Shown one piece after another: positions 34,084 through 42,264 of a DNA stretch of 64,000 nucleotides. How positions within the stretch are numbered: the stretch's first letter is position 1; the number at the start of each line of letters is the position of its first letter. Made by a program: the position numbers and the translations under genes. This DNA comes from Trichlorobacter thiogenes. GTDB taxonomy: Bacteria; Desulfobacterota; Desulfuromonadia; Geobacterales; Pseudopelobacteraceae. The notes under the pieces were generated by a model. The model was not told where the DNA came from, did not search any database, and was given only the letters and a program-made list of their open reading frames with translations. The DNA is taken from the NCBI RefSeq assembly GCF_900167465.1, contig NZ_FUWR01000001.1, forward strand, positions 117,269-181,268, written 5' to 3'.

Positions 34084-35313
34084 TCAGATAAATTTATAGG
34101 TCATGCTGTCATTAAGGATAACCTGTTCGTAGATCTCATTGTGCGGCTGGTAGGTACAGCGGGGACACTCACCTCGAATCTTGATCCGGTCGTGAATCTT
34201 CCAGTGATCTTCGCTGCCCCATAATCTGTTAATCTGATTGACGTCGGTCAGATTACTGCCAAGTTCTAACTTGGCATCACCACGCCGGTCGCAGCAGAGA
34301 CCGAGGGTGAAGGCGTCTTTGTCGGCAGCCTTACCAAGTGGTGGCATAATAACTGCTGTCATAAAAACGGCGTAGCATTTTTGAAAATGGTTTGAAGCGT
34401 CGAACTGTGAGTTAAACTTATGGGTAATGCCATACACGTTAAAAGTTTCATCGTCGAGCTCAAGCGTTTTAGATATCTGCTCATTGAAAAGCTGGATATC
34501 TTCTTGAGTAAATTTAATTGTGTTTGTAGAATTTCCTACATTGTCCCAAGTCGTACCGGCCGGCCGAAAGTGGATATTCTTACAGCCGATCTCCTTGGCA
34601 AGCTTGGCGGCCTGATAGATCTCCCCGATATTATCCTTGTAAAGCAGATACTTGTAGCTGACTCCGTAGGCGGGATGCTTTGAACCAAGACGGTGATTGT
34701 GACGCCTTGCATAATCAACCAACGTAGCAATATTATTGACGATAGTCTCAAACGTATTGAGCTCCGGTTTCAGCTCTTTAAGCTTGTTAAGTGTCTCCGG
34801 TGTCCCCGCATCGACCGACACACCGACCCAGGTACAGTGGGAAAGACTGTCCATAACCGGATAGATCAGGCTGCCATTGGTGACGACGCCAACTTCTACA
34901 CCGTTCGCAATGACTCGATCAATAAAGGGGGCGGTGGCAGGATTGAGCAGGGGTTCGCCGCCACCTGCCACACAGATGGCCTCCACCCCCGGCTTCCAAA
35001 CAGTATTTCCTTCACCCCAGCGGGGCAGGAAGTCTGCGATGTTCATAAGGGCCTGCTCAGACAGGCTACCCTTTCGATGGGTACGAACAAATGCCGCATT
35101 GCACCAGGCACAACCAAAATTACAGGCATTGGTCGGATCAACCGTTATCAGAACGGGAGGGGGAATTGGTTTACCACGCCTGATCTGTCGCCACCGATGG
35201 ACGTGAGAGAGAAGTTTATAGCTGTTAAATGGATTCCAACGTTTGGAGGCCGCCCACTCTTGCGGGCTTGGAACTTGTGATGAGGTAGGCTGATCTTTCT
35301 CGTTGGCTGCCAA
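34084..35313 (-). CDS. Radical SAM/SPASM-like protein
   Basis: A 409-residue protein beginning with TTG at 35311-35313, supported by GGAGG 7 bases upstream. It has C64-x3-C68-x2-C71 (NACNFGCAWCNAAF), then VAGGGEPLLNPATAPF (SAM-binding) and WVGVSVDAGTPETLNK. Towards the C terminus IRGECPRCTYQPHNEI and LGLCCDRRGDAK provide extra cysteines for auxiliary clusters. It is in the same operon as the dehydrogenase gene (16-base gap). Function unknown; homologues with this layout occur in carbohydrate and peptide-modification clusters. Confidence 0.85.
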   Translation of the reverse strand: MAANEKDQPTSSQVPSPQEWAASKRWNPFNSYKLLSHVHRWRQIRRGKPIPPPVLITVDPTNACNFGCAWCNAAFVRTHRKGSLSEQALMNIADFLPRWGEGNTVWKPGVEAICVAGGGEPLLNPATAPFIDRVIANGVEVGVVTNGSLIYPVMDSLSHCTWVGVSVDAGTPETLNKLKELKPELNTFETIVNNIATLVDYARRHNHRLGSKHPAYGVSYKYLLYKDNIGEIYQAAKLAKEIGCKNIHFRPAGTTWDNVGNSTNTIKFTQEDIQLFNEQISKTLELDDETFNVYGITHKFNSQFDASNHFQKCYAVFMTAVIMPPLGKAADKDAFTLGLCCDRRGDAKLELGSNLTDVNQINRLWGSEDHWKIHDRIKIRGECPRCTYQPHNEIYEQVILNDSMTYKFI

Positions 35314-35368
35314 GTGTGTTCCTCCGCTTGTTAAGGTAATATCAGAAAAATGATTAGAGAGAGCAGGA

Positions 35369-36781
35369 CTACCGTTGTAACATTTCTCTCACTTCACAGT
35401 TCCACGGTTCAACTTCCAGCGCACGCCTGTAGAAACTCCTGGCCTCATCCGGGCGTCCGACAGCCTGGCAGATCTGCCCAAGGGCAGACAGAATTTCAAT
35501 ATCACGAGGATTTTGCCGGAACAGATGAAGATAGATATAAATGGCGTCATCAGGCCGACCGACTGCTACGAAGTACAGGTCTGCCAGGTTCTTACGAAAG
35601 TTGTTATTTGCCGGGTCCAGTTTAACCGCCTGCTCGTAGGCCACCTGCGCAGCGCCAACATCTCCCATGCTGTAAGCCACCACCCCCAGGTCATTATGGG
35701 CAACCGCATTGTATGGATTCTGGGCAATGGCCTGTTCCAAAAGGTTTCGGGCCGCTAAATATTCCCCCTGTGGCATAAGTGCACGTGCCTCAGTAATCAG
35801 CTCATCCACAGATTTAACCGGTTGGGTGAGTGGTTGCTGCTGCACGGTTTGCTGCAGGCCTGCCAGTGCCTGACGTGCATCCGTATTCCAGGGTTCTATC
35901 TCAAGTGCTCGACGATAGAAACTTTTAGCCTCATCCGGGCGACCGACAGAACTGCAGATATGCCCAATATTTATCAGTGTTTCAACATCGCGGGGCTGAT
36001 TATGAAGCAGTTCCAGATAGATATGAATTGCCTCATCGATCATGTTCAATTCGGCAAAATACAGATCCGCCAGGTTTCTTGCAAAAATGCTGTTGTCTGG
36101 TTGCAGTCTGTGTGCATCTTCATAATGCCGTTGTGCAGCTTGACAATCACCCGACTTGTAGCGGATAACGCCCAGATCATTCTGATACAGCGCATTGCCG
36201 GGATAGCGTGCTGCCAGCAGTTCAAGCTGTTCACGGGCAGCGGCCAAGTCGCCCTGACTAATGGACTTTTGAGCATCCTGATACAACTCTTCTTCGCTTT
36301 TTTGCGGTGTCTCCGGCGGCAGTGAAAAGGCTGGCGTTGTCATCTCGACCTGAAAGTGCGCCGATGACGTATCTAAACGTCCTGAACCAGCCATGGCAGT
36401 GCCCAGCTGTCCTAATGCGATCAACGCCTCAATATCACGTGGGTTGCGTTTAACAACCTCAAGATAGATATCAACCGCATCTTCAATCCAACCCAGCTCT
36501 ACGGCATAGAAGTCAGCGAGGTTTTTACGTAATAGTGTATTATCAGGCTGAAGTCTGGCCGCCTTTTCATAGTGGGCCAAGGCTAGTGTAGGGTTGCCGG
36601 ACTGGTGATACAGCACCCCGAGATCGTTGTGGGCCAAGGCAAAAGAAGGAAATGTCACCAGAAACTCTTTTACCTTTAAAATTGCTTCCTGCTTGGGCAT
36701 TCCTTGAACGGATGCGGAAAGGCGGTCATAGAGCGCCCCTTCTTCTTGTGATAGTGATTCAGAAACCACGATGCTGTTCAC
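35369..36781 (-). CDS. TPR protein built of three long repeats
   Basis: A 470-residue protein starting with GTG at 36779-36781, preceded by GGAG. It consists of three modules of about 150 residues. Each holds an NDLGV unit, a LQPDN- or LDPANN-containing unit ending RKNLAD or RNLADLYF, an IYL unit, and (in modules 2 and 3) a VGRPDEAxSFYRRALEIEPWN unit. Module 1 is the most divergent. There is no signal peptide or membrane helix, so it is probably cytosolic. As a TPR scaffold next to glycosyltransferase operons it may hold a glycosylation complex together. Function is inferred only. Confidence 0.8.
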   Translation of the reverse strand: MNSIVVSESLSQEEGALYDRLSASVQGMPKQEAILKVKEFLVTFPSFALAHNDLGVLYHQSGNPTLALAHYEKAARLQPDNTLLRKNLADFYAVELGWIEDAVDIYLEVVKRNPRDIEALIALGQLGTAMAGSGRLDTSSAHFQVEMTTPAFSLPPETPQKSEEELYQDAQKSISQGDLAAAREQLELLAARYPGNALYQNDLGVIRYKSGDCQAAQRHYEDAHRLQPDNSIFARNLADLYFAELNMIDEAIHIYLELLHNQPRDVETLINIGHICSSVGRPDEAKSFYRRALEIEPWNTDARQALAGLQQTVQQQPLTQPVKSVDELITEARALMPQGEYLAARNLLEQAIAQNPYNAVAHNDLGVVAYSMGDVGAAQVAYEQAVKLDPANNNFRKNLADLYFVAVGRPDDAIYIYLHLFRQNPRDIEILSALGQICQAVGRPDEARSFYRRALEVEPWNCEVREMLQR

Positions 36782-36802
36782 ATGCCTCTCCTTAACGCGT
36801 TA

Positions 36803-37984
36803 TCAGAATGCCTTCAGTGCATAACCATCTATTTCATCTGCAGAGCTGTCCATACTCCGCCCGGAAGCATCTTTGCCCTTAAACGAAAAGACCAGATGTG
36901 AGGGATCAATGGTGGCTGTTCCGTCTGAATTTTGGTTCAGACGGAATTTTATTGTCGCTTCATTGGTTAGATCATTATAGGTAACCGAAAGTGGAAATTT
37001 GGGTATTGAAGCCTCTTTTGAGGTAACCGGCATGGTATTATTATAATAGCCTGCCGTACCACCTTTGGCGCGCGTAATCGACCAGTTGAGCGGGTTACTT
37101 ACCGAGGCGATGTCCATCTTTTCAGAAAAAGTGAAGGTAATTGAGAATTCCTTGGAGCTGTCCGGTTCAAGCAGTGTCGGATCCAAAGCCCAGAGCGGAG
37201 TGCCAGCCCCCAGCAACTCAACAAAACCACCGCTCTTTGCGGTATCCATGCTGACTATTTTGGGCTTATTGATGACATACTTAAGATCTTGAGCCAGCGA
37301 ATAATCCGTGCTATTAAGTATACTTAGCTGTTCCTGAGCCTTGTCAGTCTCGCCCATGCCATGATAAGCAACTCCCAACTCATAGTTGGCTGAAGAAAAG
37401 TTTTTTTTAAGTGTTAGAGCTTTTTCAAGATTTTTTGCAGCCTCTTCATATTTGCCCTGCTTGTTATACAATGTCCCCAAGCTATAGAAGACGTTTCCGT
37501 CCCTTGGTGAAATTTTCTCCGCTTTTCTGAACTGAGCCTCTGCTTCATTAAGTCGATCAGTATTCAAGTACAGATGGCCCAATGTATAATCCGGTACAGG
37601 GTTCAGTGGATCCATCCGGGCTGCTTTTTTTAGCGATTTCTCTGCTTCAGTATAGTTTTTATCCTGCAGATAGGCATTGCCAAGGTTCACCAGCGAGTTG
37701 ACCGAGAGCGGCTGCAGCCGCACTGATTCCTTAAACTCTTTAATTGCTTCCTTTGTTTTATCTTGAGAAAGGTAAATATTACCCAAATAGGTATGGGCCG
37801 TATCATTTTCAGGATCAAATGCCAGTGCTTTTTTAAACTCCTTAATTGCCGATTCATTATTATTGTTTTGCAGATGATACGCAGCCTGCTGTAGAGCGTA
37901 GTTAGCAAGATTAGTCCTTTGGCTCTGGGCAGAAAGCGCCCCAGAGAAAATGGCATCAGAACTTTGGTCAAATAGTGAACTCAT
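36803..37984 (-). CDS. TPR protein with C-terminal Ig-like domain
   Basis: A 393-residue protein with strong GGAGG before the ATG. Residues about 25-245 are five or six TPR units (for example SAIKEFKKALAFDPEND, NLEKALTLKKNFSSANYELG). After a linker, residues about 280-390 look like an SbsA-type Ig fold: FSITFTFSEKMDIASVSNPLNW, EATIKFRLNQNSDGT, SHLVFSFKGKDASG. Such Ig folds usually sit outside the cell, but there is no Sec signal; the Ser/Gln/Asn-rich start (MSSLFDQSSDAIFSG) recalls N termini exported by the flagellar system, which is speculation. A weak sigma-28-like element lies upstream. Confidence 0.75.
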   Translation of the reverse strand: MSSLFDQSSDAIFSGALSAQSQRTNLANYALQQAAYHLQNNNNESAIKEFKKALAFDPENDTAHTYLGNIYLSQDKTKEAIKEFKESVRLQPLSVNSLVNLGNAYLQDKNYTEAEKSLKKAARMDPLNPVPDYTLGHLYLNTDRLNEAEAQFRKAEKISPRDGNVFYSLGTLYNKQGKYEEAAKNLEKALTLKKNFSSANYELGVAYHGMGETDKAQEQLSILNSTDYSLAQDLKYVINKPKIVSMDTAKSGGFVELLGAGTPLWALDPTLLEPDSSKEFSITFTFSEKMDIASVSNPLNWSITRAKGGTAGYYNNTMPVTSKEASIPKFPLSVTYNDLTNEATIKFRLNQNSDGTATIDPSHLVFSFKGKDASGRSMDSSADEIDGYALKAF

Positions 37985-38018
37985 ACCTATACCCTCCTTC
38001 CAATAGGGTGCAGTATAC

Positions 38019-38045
38019 TTTTCGGCAGTTTATCTTATTTAGTTA
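38019..38045 (-). promoter_or_regulatory. Possible sigma-28-type promoter for the TPR-Ig gene
   Basis: On the minus strand TAAC, a 15-base spacer and GCCGAAAA precede the start at 37984 by about 35 bases. The FliA form is TAAA-N15-GCCGATAA, so this is a 3/4 plus 6-7/8 match at the right spacing. It is weaker than the flagellin promoter and could be chance; it starts just after the response regulator stop codon. Confidence 0.35.
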
Positions 38046-38049
38046 AACC

Positions 38050-39423
38050 CTATCGCCTTTTTTCCGGCTTCTCAATCCCATGCTTATCAATCCGATATTG
38101 CAATGTTTTATAGGAAAGCCCTAAAATAGGTGCCGCCTTGCCGATCACCCAGTCGGCCCGCTCCATGGCTTTCAGGATCAAAGCCTTTTCCATTTCTTCA
38201 AAATTAATCCCTTCCGGCGGCAGTTCAAAGGGGACCATAGCCCCTTCGGACAGACTACTGATCTCACTCGGCAGGTCCTCCGGCTGGATGATGCTGCCCT
38301 CTGCCATCAGAACGGCCCGCTCGATTACCGACTCCAGCTGACGCACGTTGCCCGGCCAGGTGTAGTTCATCAGCTGTTTAAGGGCTGGCTTGGACATCCC
38401 TTCAACAGCGATCCCTGAAGCCTCACGGTATTTTACCACAAAGAAATTTGCCAGGGTGGCGATATCACTGCCACGCTCCCGCAGTGGCGGCAGGTTGATC
38501 CGAATCACATTCAGGCGATAGTAGAGATCTTCACGGAAGGCCCCTTTTTTTATCTCCTGTTCAAGATCCCGGTTGGTTGCTGAAATAATCCGCACATCCA
38601 GCGGCAAGTTGATCTTACCTCCCACCCGGCGGATCTCTTTTTCCTGGATGGCACGCAACAGCTTGGCCTGCATGGAGACGTTCATCTCGCCGATTTCATC
38701 CAGGAAAACCGTACCTCCGTTGGCTGCCTCCAGAATACCAATCTCACGGGCATTGGCGCCGGTGAAACTTCCTTTTTCATGTCCAAACAGTTCACTCTCG
38801 ATCAGGGTTTCCGGTATGGCAGCGCAGTTAATGGCCATAAACGGCTGACCTTTACGGGGGGAACGGTCATGCACGGCACGAGCCACTAACTCCTTACCGG
38901 TACCTGACTCTCCATAGACCAATACGGTTGAGGAGGTGGCAGCGATCTTGGTGACAACCCGGTAAACCTCTTTCATTTTTGGATGTTCACCAATAATCGA
39001 AGGAATCCGCTCAATCTCAGCGACCCGCTTTTGCAGCACCCGGTTTTCCCGCACCAGAGTAATCCGTTCAAAGGCCCGCTTCAGGGTTAACAGCAGATTT
39101 TCCCGCTCAAGCGGCTTTTCCAGATAATCAAAAGCACCGCGCTTCATGGCCCCTACGGCAGAATCCACCGTGCCATGGGCGGTCATCATAATCACACACT
39201 GCTGTGGATCATCGGCCATGACCTGCTCAAGCAGGTCCAGCCCGGACTGTCCCTGCATCTTCAAATCGGTCAGAACTAGATCGAACTCCCGTTTACCCAA
39301 CAGGGCAAGTGCTTCCTCTACACCGGGGGCTTCAGCAGTGTCATAACCGACCCCCTGCAGAATCATGGTCAGAATTTCGCGCTGACCTTTTTCATCATCG
39401 ACAATCAGAATGCTTCCGTTCAT
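38050..39423 (-). CDS. Sigma-54-dependent response regulator (NtrC family)
   Basis: A 457-residue protein in three parts: a receiver domain (residues 1-120, phospho-acceptor D53 in LVLTDLKM), an AAA+ domain (about 140-380) with Walker A GESGTGKELVARA, the sigma-54-contact GAFTGA-like loop as FGHEKGSFTGANA, and Walker B-like GGTVFLDEIGEM, and a C-terminal Fis-type helix-turn-helix (IGKAAPILGLSYKTLQYRI). It activates sigma-54 promoters after phosphorylation by the kinase encoded next to it. The two overlap by 4 bases (ATGA). Target genes cannot be deduced; the neighbouring glycan and TPR genes are candidates. Confidence 0.93.
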   Translation of the reverse strand: MNGSILIVDDEKGQREILTMILQGVGYDTAEAPGVEEALALLGKREFDLVLTDLKMQGQSGLDLLEQVMADDPQQCVIMMTAHGTVDSAVGAMKRGAFDYLEKPLERENLLLTLKRAFERITLVRENRVLQKRVAEIERIPSIIGEHPKMKEVYRVVTKIAATSSTVLVYGESGTGKELVARAVHDRSPRKGQPFMAINCAAIPETLIESELFGHEKGSFTGANAREIGILEAANGGTVFLDEIGEMNVSMQAKLLRAIQEKEIRRVGGKINLPLDVRIISATNRDLEQEIKKGAFREDLYYRLNVIRINLPPLRERGSDIATLANFFVVKYREASGIAVEGMSKPALKQLMNYTWPGNVRQLESVIERAVLMAEGSIIQPEDLPSEISSLSEGAMVPFELPPEGINFEEMEKALILKAMERADWVIGKAAPILGLSYKTLQYRIDKHGIEKPEKRR

Positions 39424-40841
39424 CCCTTTGCGTCCTCCATCGGCAACCGTACGGTAAACGTGGTTCCTTCACCGGGGCTGCTGGCCACCAGTATTTCGCC
39501 ACCATGGGCCTTTACAATCCGTTCGGTGATGGCCAATCCCAGACCAATCCCCACATCCTTGGTGGTAAAGTAGGGTTGAAAGACCTTTTCAAGATCTTCT
39601 TCAGCAATGCCGCAGCCCTGATCCTTAAAATCAAGCCGCACCCAGCCAGACTCTTGATCAAGCTCTGCTCCCAGTACAATTATGCCTCCATGGGACATGG
39701 CCTGGGCCGCATTGGTAATAAAGTTGGTAATACAATTACGCATCAATTCTGGATCAAGTGACAACACCGGCAGATCAGCGGCAATCCTCTTCTCAACCGT
39801 CACCTTCTGCTCAGCCAAACGTTCATATAACACCGAAAGGGTCCGCTCCAGCAACTGCTCGTACGTTATCTCACTCTTACGCAGCTTCAGAGGACGGCCG
39901 TAATTCATAAAGTTAATCACCATGTAGTTAGCACGGCGAACCTCTTCCCGAATTTTATCGGCCAGCGCAGTCACCTCATCGGCCCGCTCAGGACACTGCT
40001 CAACCACTTCGCTACGCAGGTGATCAATGGCCAGACTGATATAATTCAGCGGGTTACGAATTTCATGGGCAATGCCTGAGGCCAACTGTCCTACCTTTGA
40101 GAGATGCTCTGCCTCGTACAGACGCTTCTCCAGAACCTCCCGCTCTCGCAGCTTCTCCACCATTTCGTTAAAGCCCTTGGCAAGCTCGCCAACCTCGTCA
40201 GTGCTTTCAACAGGAATGGTAACCGACAGATCGCCGCTGGATACCTTTTTAAAATCCTGCACCAGCCGGTGGATCGGATCAGTATAACGTCGGGAAAGAT
40301 AGATTGAAAAGGCGATGCCAACCGTAAAGACCATACCGGTTGCCGCCAACCGCTTGATAAAATTGGAATGCTGGATACTCTGGATGTTATCCAGCAACAT
40401 ATTAACCTGTACATAGCCCAGATGTTCATCACCAACAATAACCGGCACCACCACATCATACGGTTTTTGAGAAAGGATTGTACCGCCCTCAGCCTTACGT
40501 GGGGCTGACCTGACCCCTTTTTCCAGCTTTTTCAGGTCTTTCAGTTTGCCAATTTTTTCAGGATTGGTGGAATCAATGATCTCCCCTTCACTGTTGATGA
40601 TATTGATCTCGTTAATCCCTTTTTGACGGGCGCCCTCAAAATAGTCCGAAAGTCTGGAGGTTTCTGTTTCAGAGGTCAAATCCGCAATACTAAGCTGCAC
40701 CGCCTTTGATATTTCTCGGGAACTCTCCTGAATTTCATGTACCAAAGCGGTCTGGGAGAACTGGTTAAGGGTAAAAAGCGTCACCCCCGCCAGTACCAGC
40801 AGCGATATCATGATCAAGACCAGGCGGGTATTCAGGTTCAT
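39420..40841 (-). CDS. Sensor histidine kinase
   Basis: About 473 residues from the ATG at 40839-40841, with GGAG 7 bases before it; a 23-residue longer frame has no such site. It has a transmembrane helix at residues about 7-27, a periplasmic sensor of about 130 residues, a second helix (TGMVFTVGIAFSIYLSRRY), a HAMP linker, a HisKA domain with phospho-accepting His in ASGIAHEIRNPLNYI, and an HATPase with NFITNAAQAMSH (N box), DQGCGI (G1) and GIGLGLAI (G2). It pairs with the NtrC-type regulator. Signal unknown. Confidence 0.93.
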   Translation of the reverse strand: MNLNTRLVLIMISLLVLAGVTLFTLNQFSQTALVHEIQESSREISKAVQLSIADLTSETETSRLSDYFEGARQKGINEINIINSEGEIIDSTNPEKIGKLKDLKKLEKGVRSAPRKAEGGTILSQKPYDVVVPVIVGDEHLGYVQVNMLLDNIQSIQHSNFIKRLAATGMVFTVGIAFSIYLSRRYTDPIHRLVQDFKKVSSGDLSVTIPVESTDEVGELAKGFNEMVEKLREREVLEKRLYEAEHLSKVGQLASGIAHEIRNPLNYISLAIDHLRSEVVEQCPERADEVTALADKIREEVRRANYMVINFMNYGRPLKLRKSEITYEQLLERTLSVLYERLAEQKVTVEKRIAADLPVLSLDPELMRNCITNFITNAAQAMSHGGIIVLGAELDQESGWVRLDFKDQGCGIAEEDLEKVFQPYFTTKDVGIGLGLAITERIVKAHGGEILVASSPGEGTTFTVRLPMEDAKG

Positions 40842-40962
40842 CAGACAACTCCGACTGAGGGAAAGTGTTGCCAGAGTACCAGCAAACCCCTGCTCTTGCA
40901 AGGAGGCCATCTGATCTCTGAAAATATTGACACCCTCCTGCAGGCGGTGTAGAACCTCCTCG

Positions 40963-42255
40963 ATGAAAACTCTACCTTCTCATAGCAAAACGTTTCGGAA
41001 CTATTTTTCCGGACTTGCATATACCCTTGCATTTATTCTCGTTTTAAGCGGCTGCACCACAGTCATACCCCGTGCTGATCTGCCCTTGATCACCAACGAA
41101 TCCTGCGGTGAGCAGGTCAAGGTGGTGACGGTGCCGTTGCCAGTGATTGCCACCTCTCCCAATGAGGGGATTACCGCCGGCGCCCTGTCGGCCTTCCTGA
41201 TCCACAACCAGAAGGATGAAGTCTATTCGCTGCTGGCCCCCCAGATTAACCACAACAAAAACTTTGGTTTTACCGGCACCCTGTATGGCTCCGTCAATCC
41301 CACCGCTGAGCAGAATATCGAATTCAACCTTTCGCAATCACAAAAGAAAAATTTTGATTATGAGGCCAGAATACGTGACACCAGCTTTCTGAACGGCAAT
41401 CTTGAACTGAAAGGCTTTCTGGGCTGGTTTGCCGATGGTTCTTCCCGTTTCTTTGGCTTCCATGCCCGTACCCCCAATGAGCTGGAGACCAACTATACCA
41501 ACCGTGAGATCACCTATAACCTGTCTGCCACCTGGTTTCTTGGGCGGCGCTACTATCTGGAACTGGGGCACCGCTTCCGCTCGGTCTCCATCAGCCAGGG
41601 TGCCATCAAATCAGTACCGTTCATCACCGACAAATTTTCACAGCAGGATGTTCCAGGGGTGGATGGTTTTACTACCCATGCCCCGCGCATCTCACTGATT
41701 TACAGCAGCTACGACAGCAAGACACTGCCCACCTATGGCGGCTATGCCCGGATCACCTTTGAGCCCACCATCAAGGCATTAGGTGGTGCAGAGGACTATC
41801 GCCACTATGAGGTAGAGTTAAAGGGCTACGTCCCCCATGATGAGGCAAAACGATTCATCTCCGTCTTCAGGCTGATGTACAATCAGACCTTGGGGGATAC
41901 GGACAACAGTAAGGTACCATTTCTTGAACAAAGTATCCTGGGTGGGGAAAACACACTGCGGGGCTATGGCAGAAACCGCTTTATCGACAACAGCTTTCTG
42001 CTCTTGAACCTGGAAGAACGTATCCGTCTGTTCCGCTGGGAGATCTTTAATGTAACCGCTGATTGGGAACTGGCCCCCTTTATTGATCTTGGAGCCGTGA
42101 TGGAGAGATTTGACAAAGCCAGCTCACGGAATTTTGAGTTCAACCCCGGCATCGGCTTCAGGGCTACCGTGCGCCCCAATATTGTTGGTCGTGTTGATGT
42201 GGGAGTAGGCAAGGATGGGCCAGCAGTCTACGTGGGTCTAGGATACCCCTTCTAA
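40963..42255 (+). CDS. Outer-membrane beta-barrel protein (BamA/TamA C-terminal type) with lipoprotein signal
   Basis: A protein of about 430 residues from the ATG at 40963 (MKTLPSHSKTF). Residues 12-31 are a hydrophobic signal ending in LSGC, a lipobox with C31. The rest looks like a 16-strand surface-antigen barrel: ATSPNEGITAGAL, GLAYTL, FLEQSILGGENTLRGYGRNRF (the conserved R-G-Y/F region), and a final strand ending GLGYPF with terminal Phe, as in outer-membrane proteins. There are no POTRA domains. It reads divergently from the histidine kinase. Likely an outer-membrane barrel anchored also by lipid; function unknown. Confidence 0.8.
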   Translation: MKTLPSHSKTFRNYFSGLAYTLAFILVLSGCTTVIPRADLPLITNESCGEQVKVVTVPLPVIATSPNEGITAGALSAFLIHNQKDEVYSLLAPQINHNKNFGFTGTLYGSVNPTAEQNIEFNLSQSQKKNFDYEARIRDTSFLNGNLELKGFLGWFADGSSRFFGFHARTPNELETNYTNREITYNLSATWFLGRRYYLELGHRFRSVSISQGAIKSVPFITDKFSQQDVPGVDGFTTHAPRISLIYSSYDSKTLPTYGGYARITFEPTIKALGGAEDYRHYEVELKGYVPHDEAKRFISVFRLMYNQTLGDTDNSKVPFLEQSILGGENTLRGYGRNRFIDNSFLLLNLEERIRLFRWEIFNVTADWELAPFIDLGAVMERFDKASSRNFEFNPGIGFRATVRPNIVGRVDVGVGKDGPAVYVGLGYPF

Positions 42256-42264
42256 CTTCACCCT

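Noticed and set aside
34693-35280. 195-codon open frame on the plus strand
   Set aside because: Antisense to the radical SAM gene, whose cysteine motif and SAM-binding loop prove the minus-strand reading.
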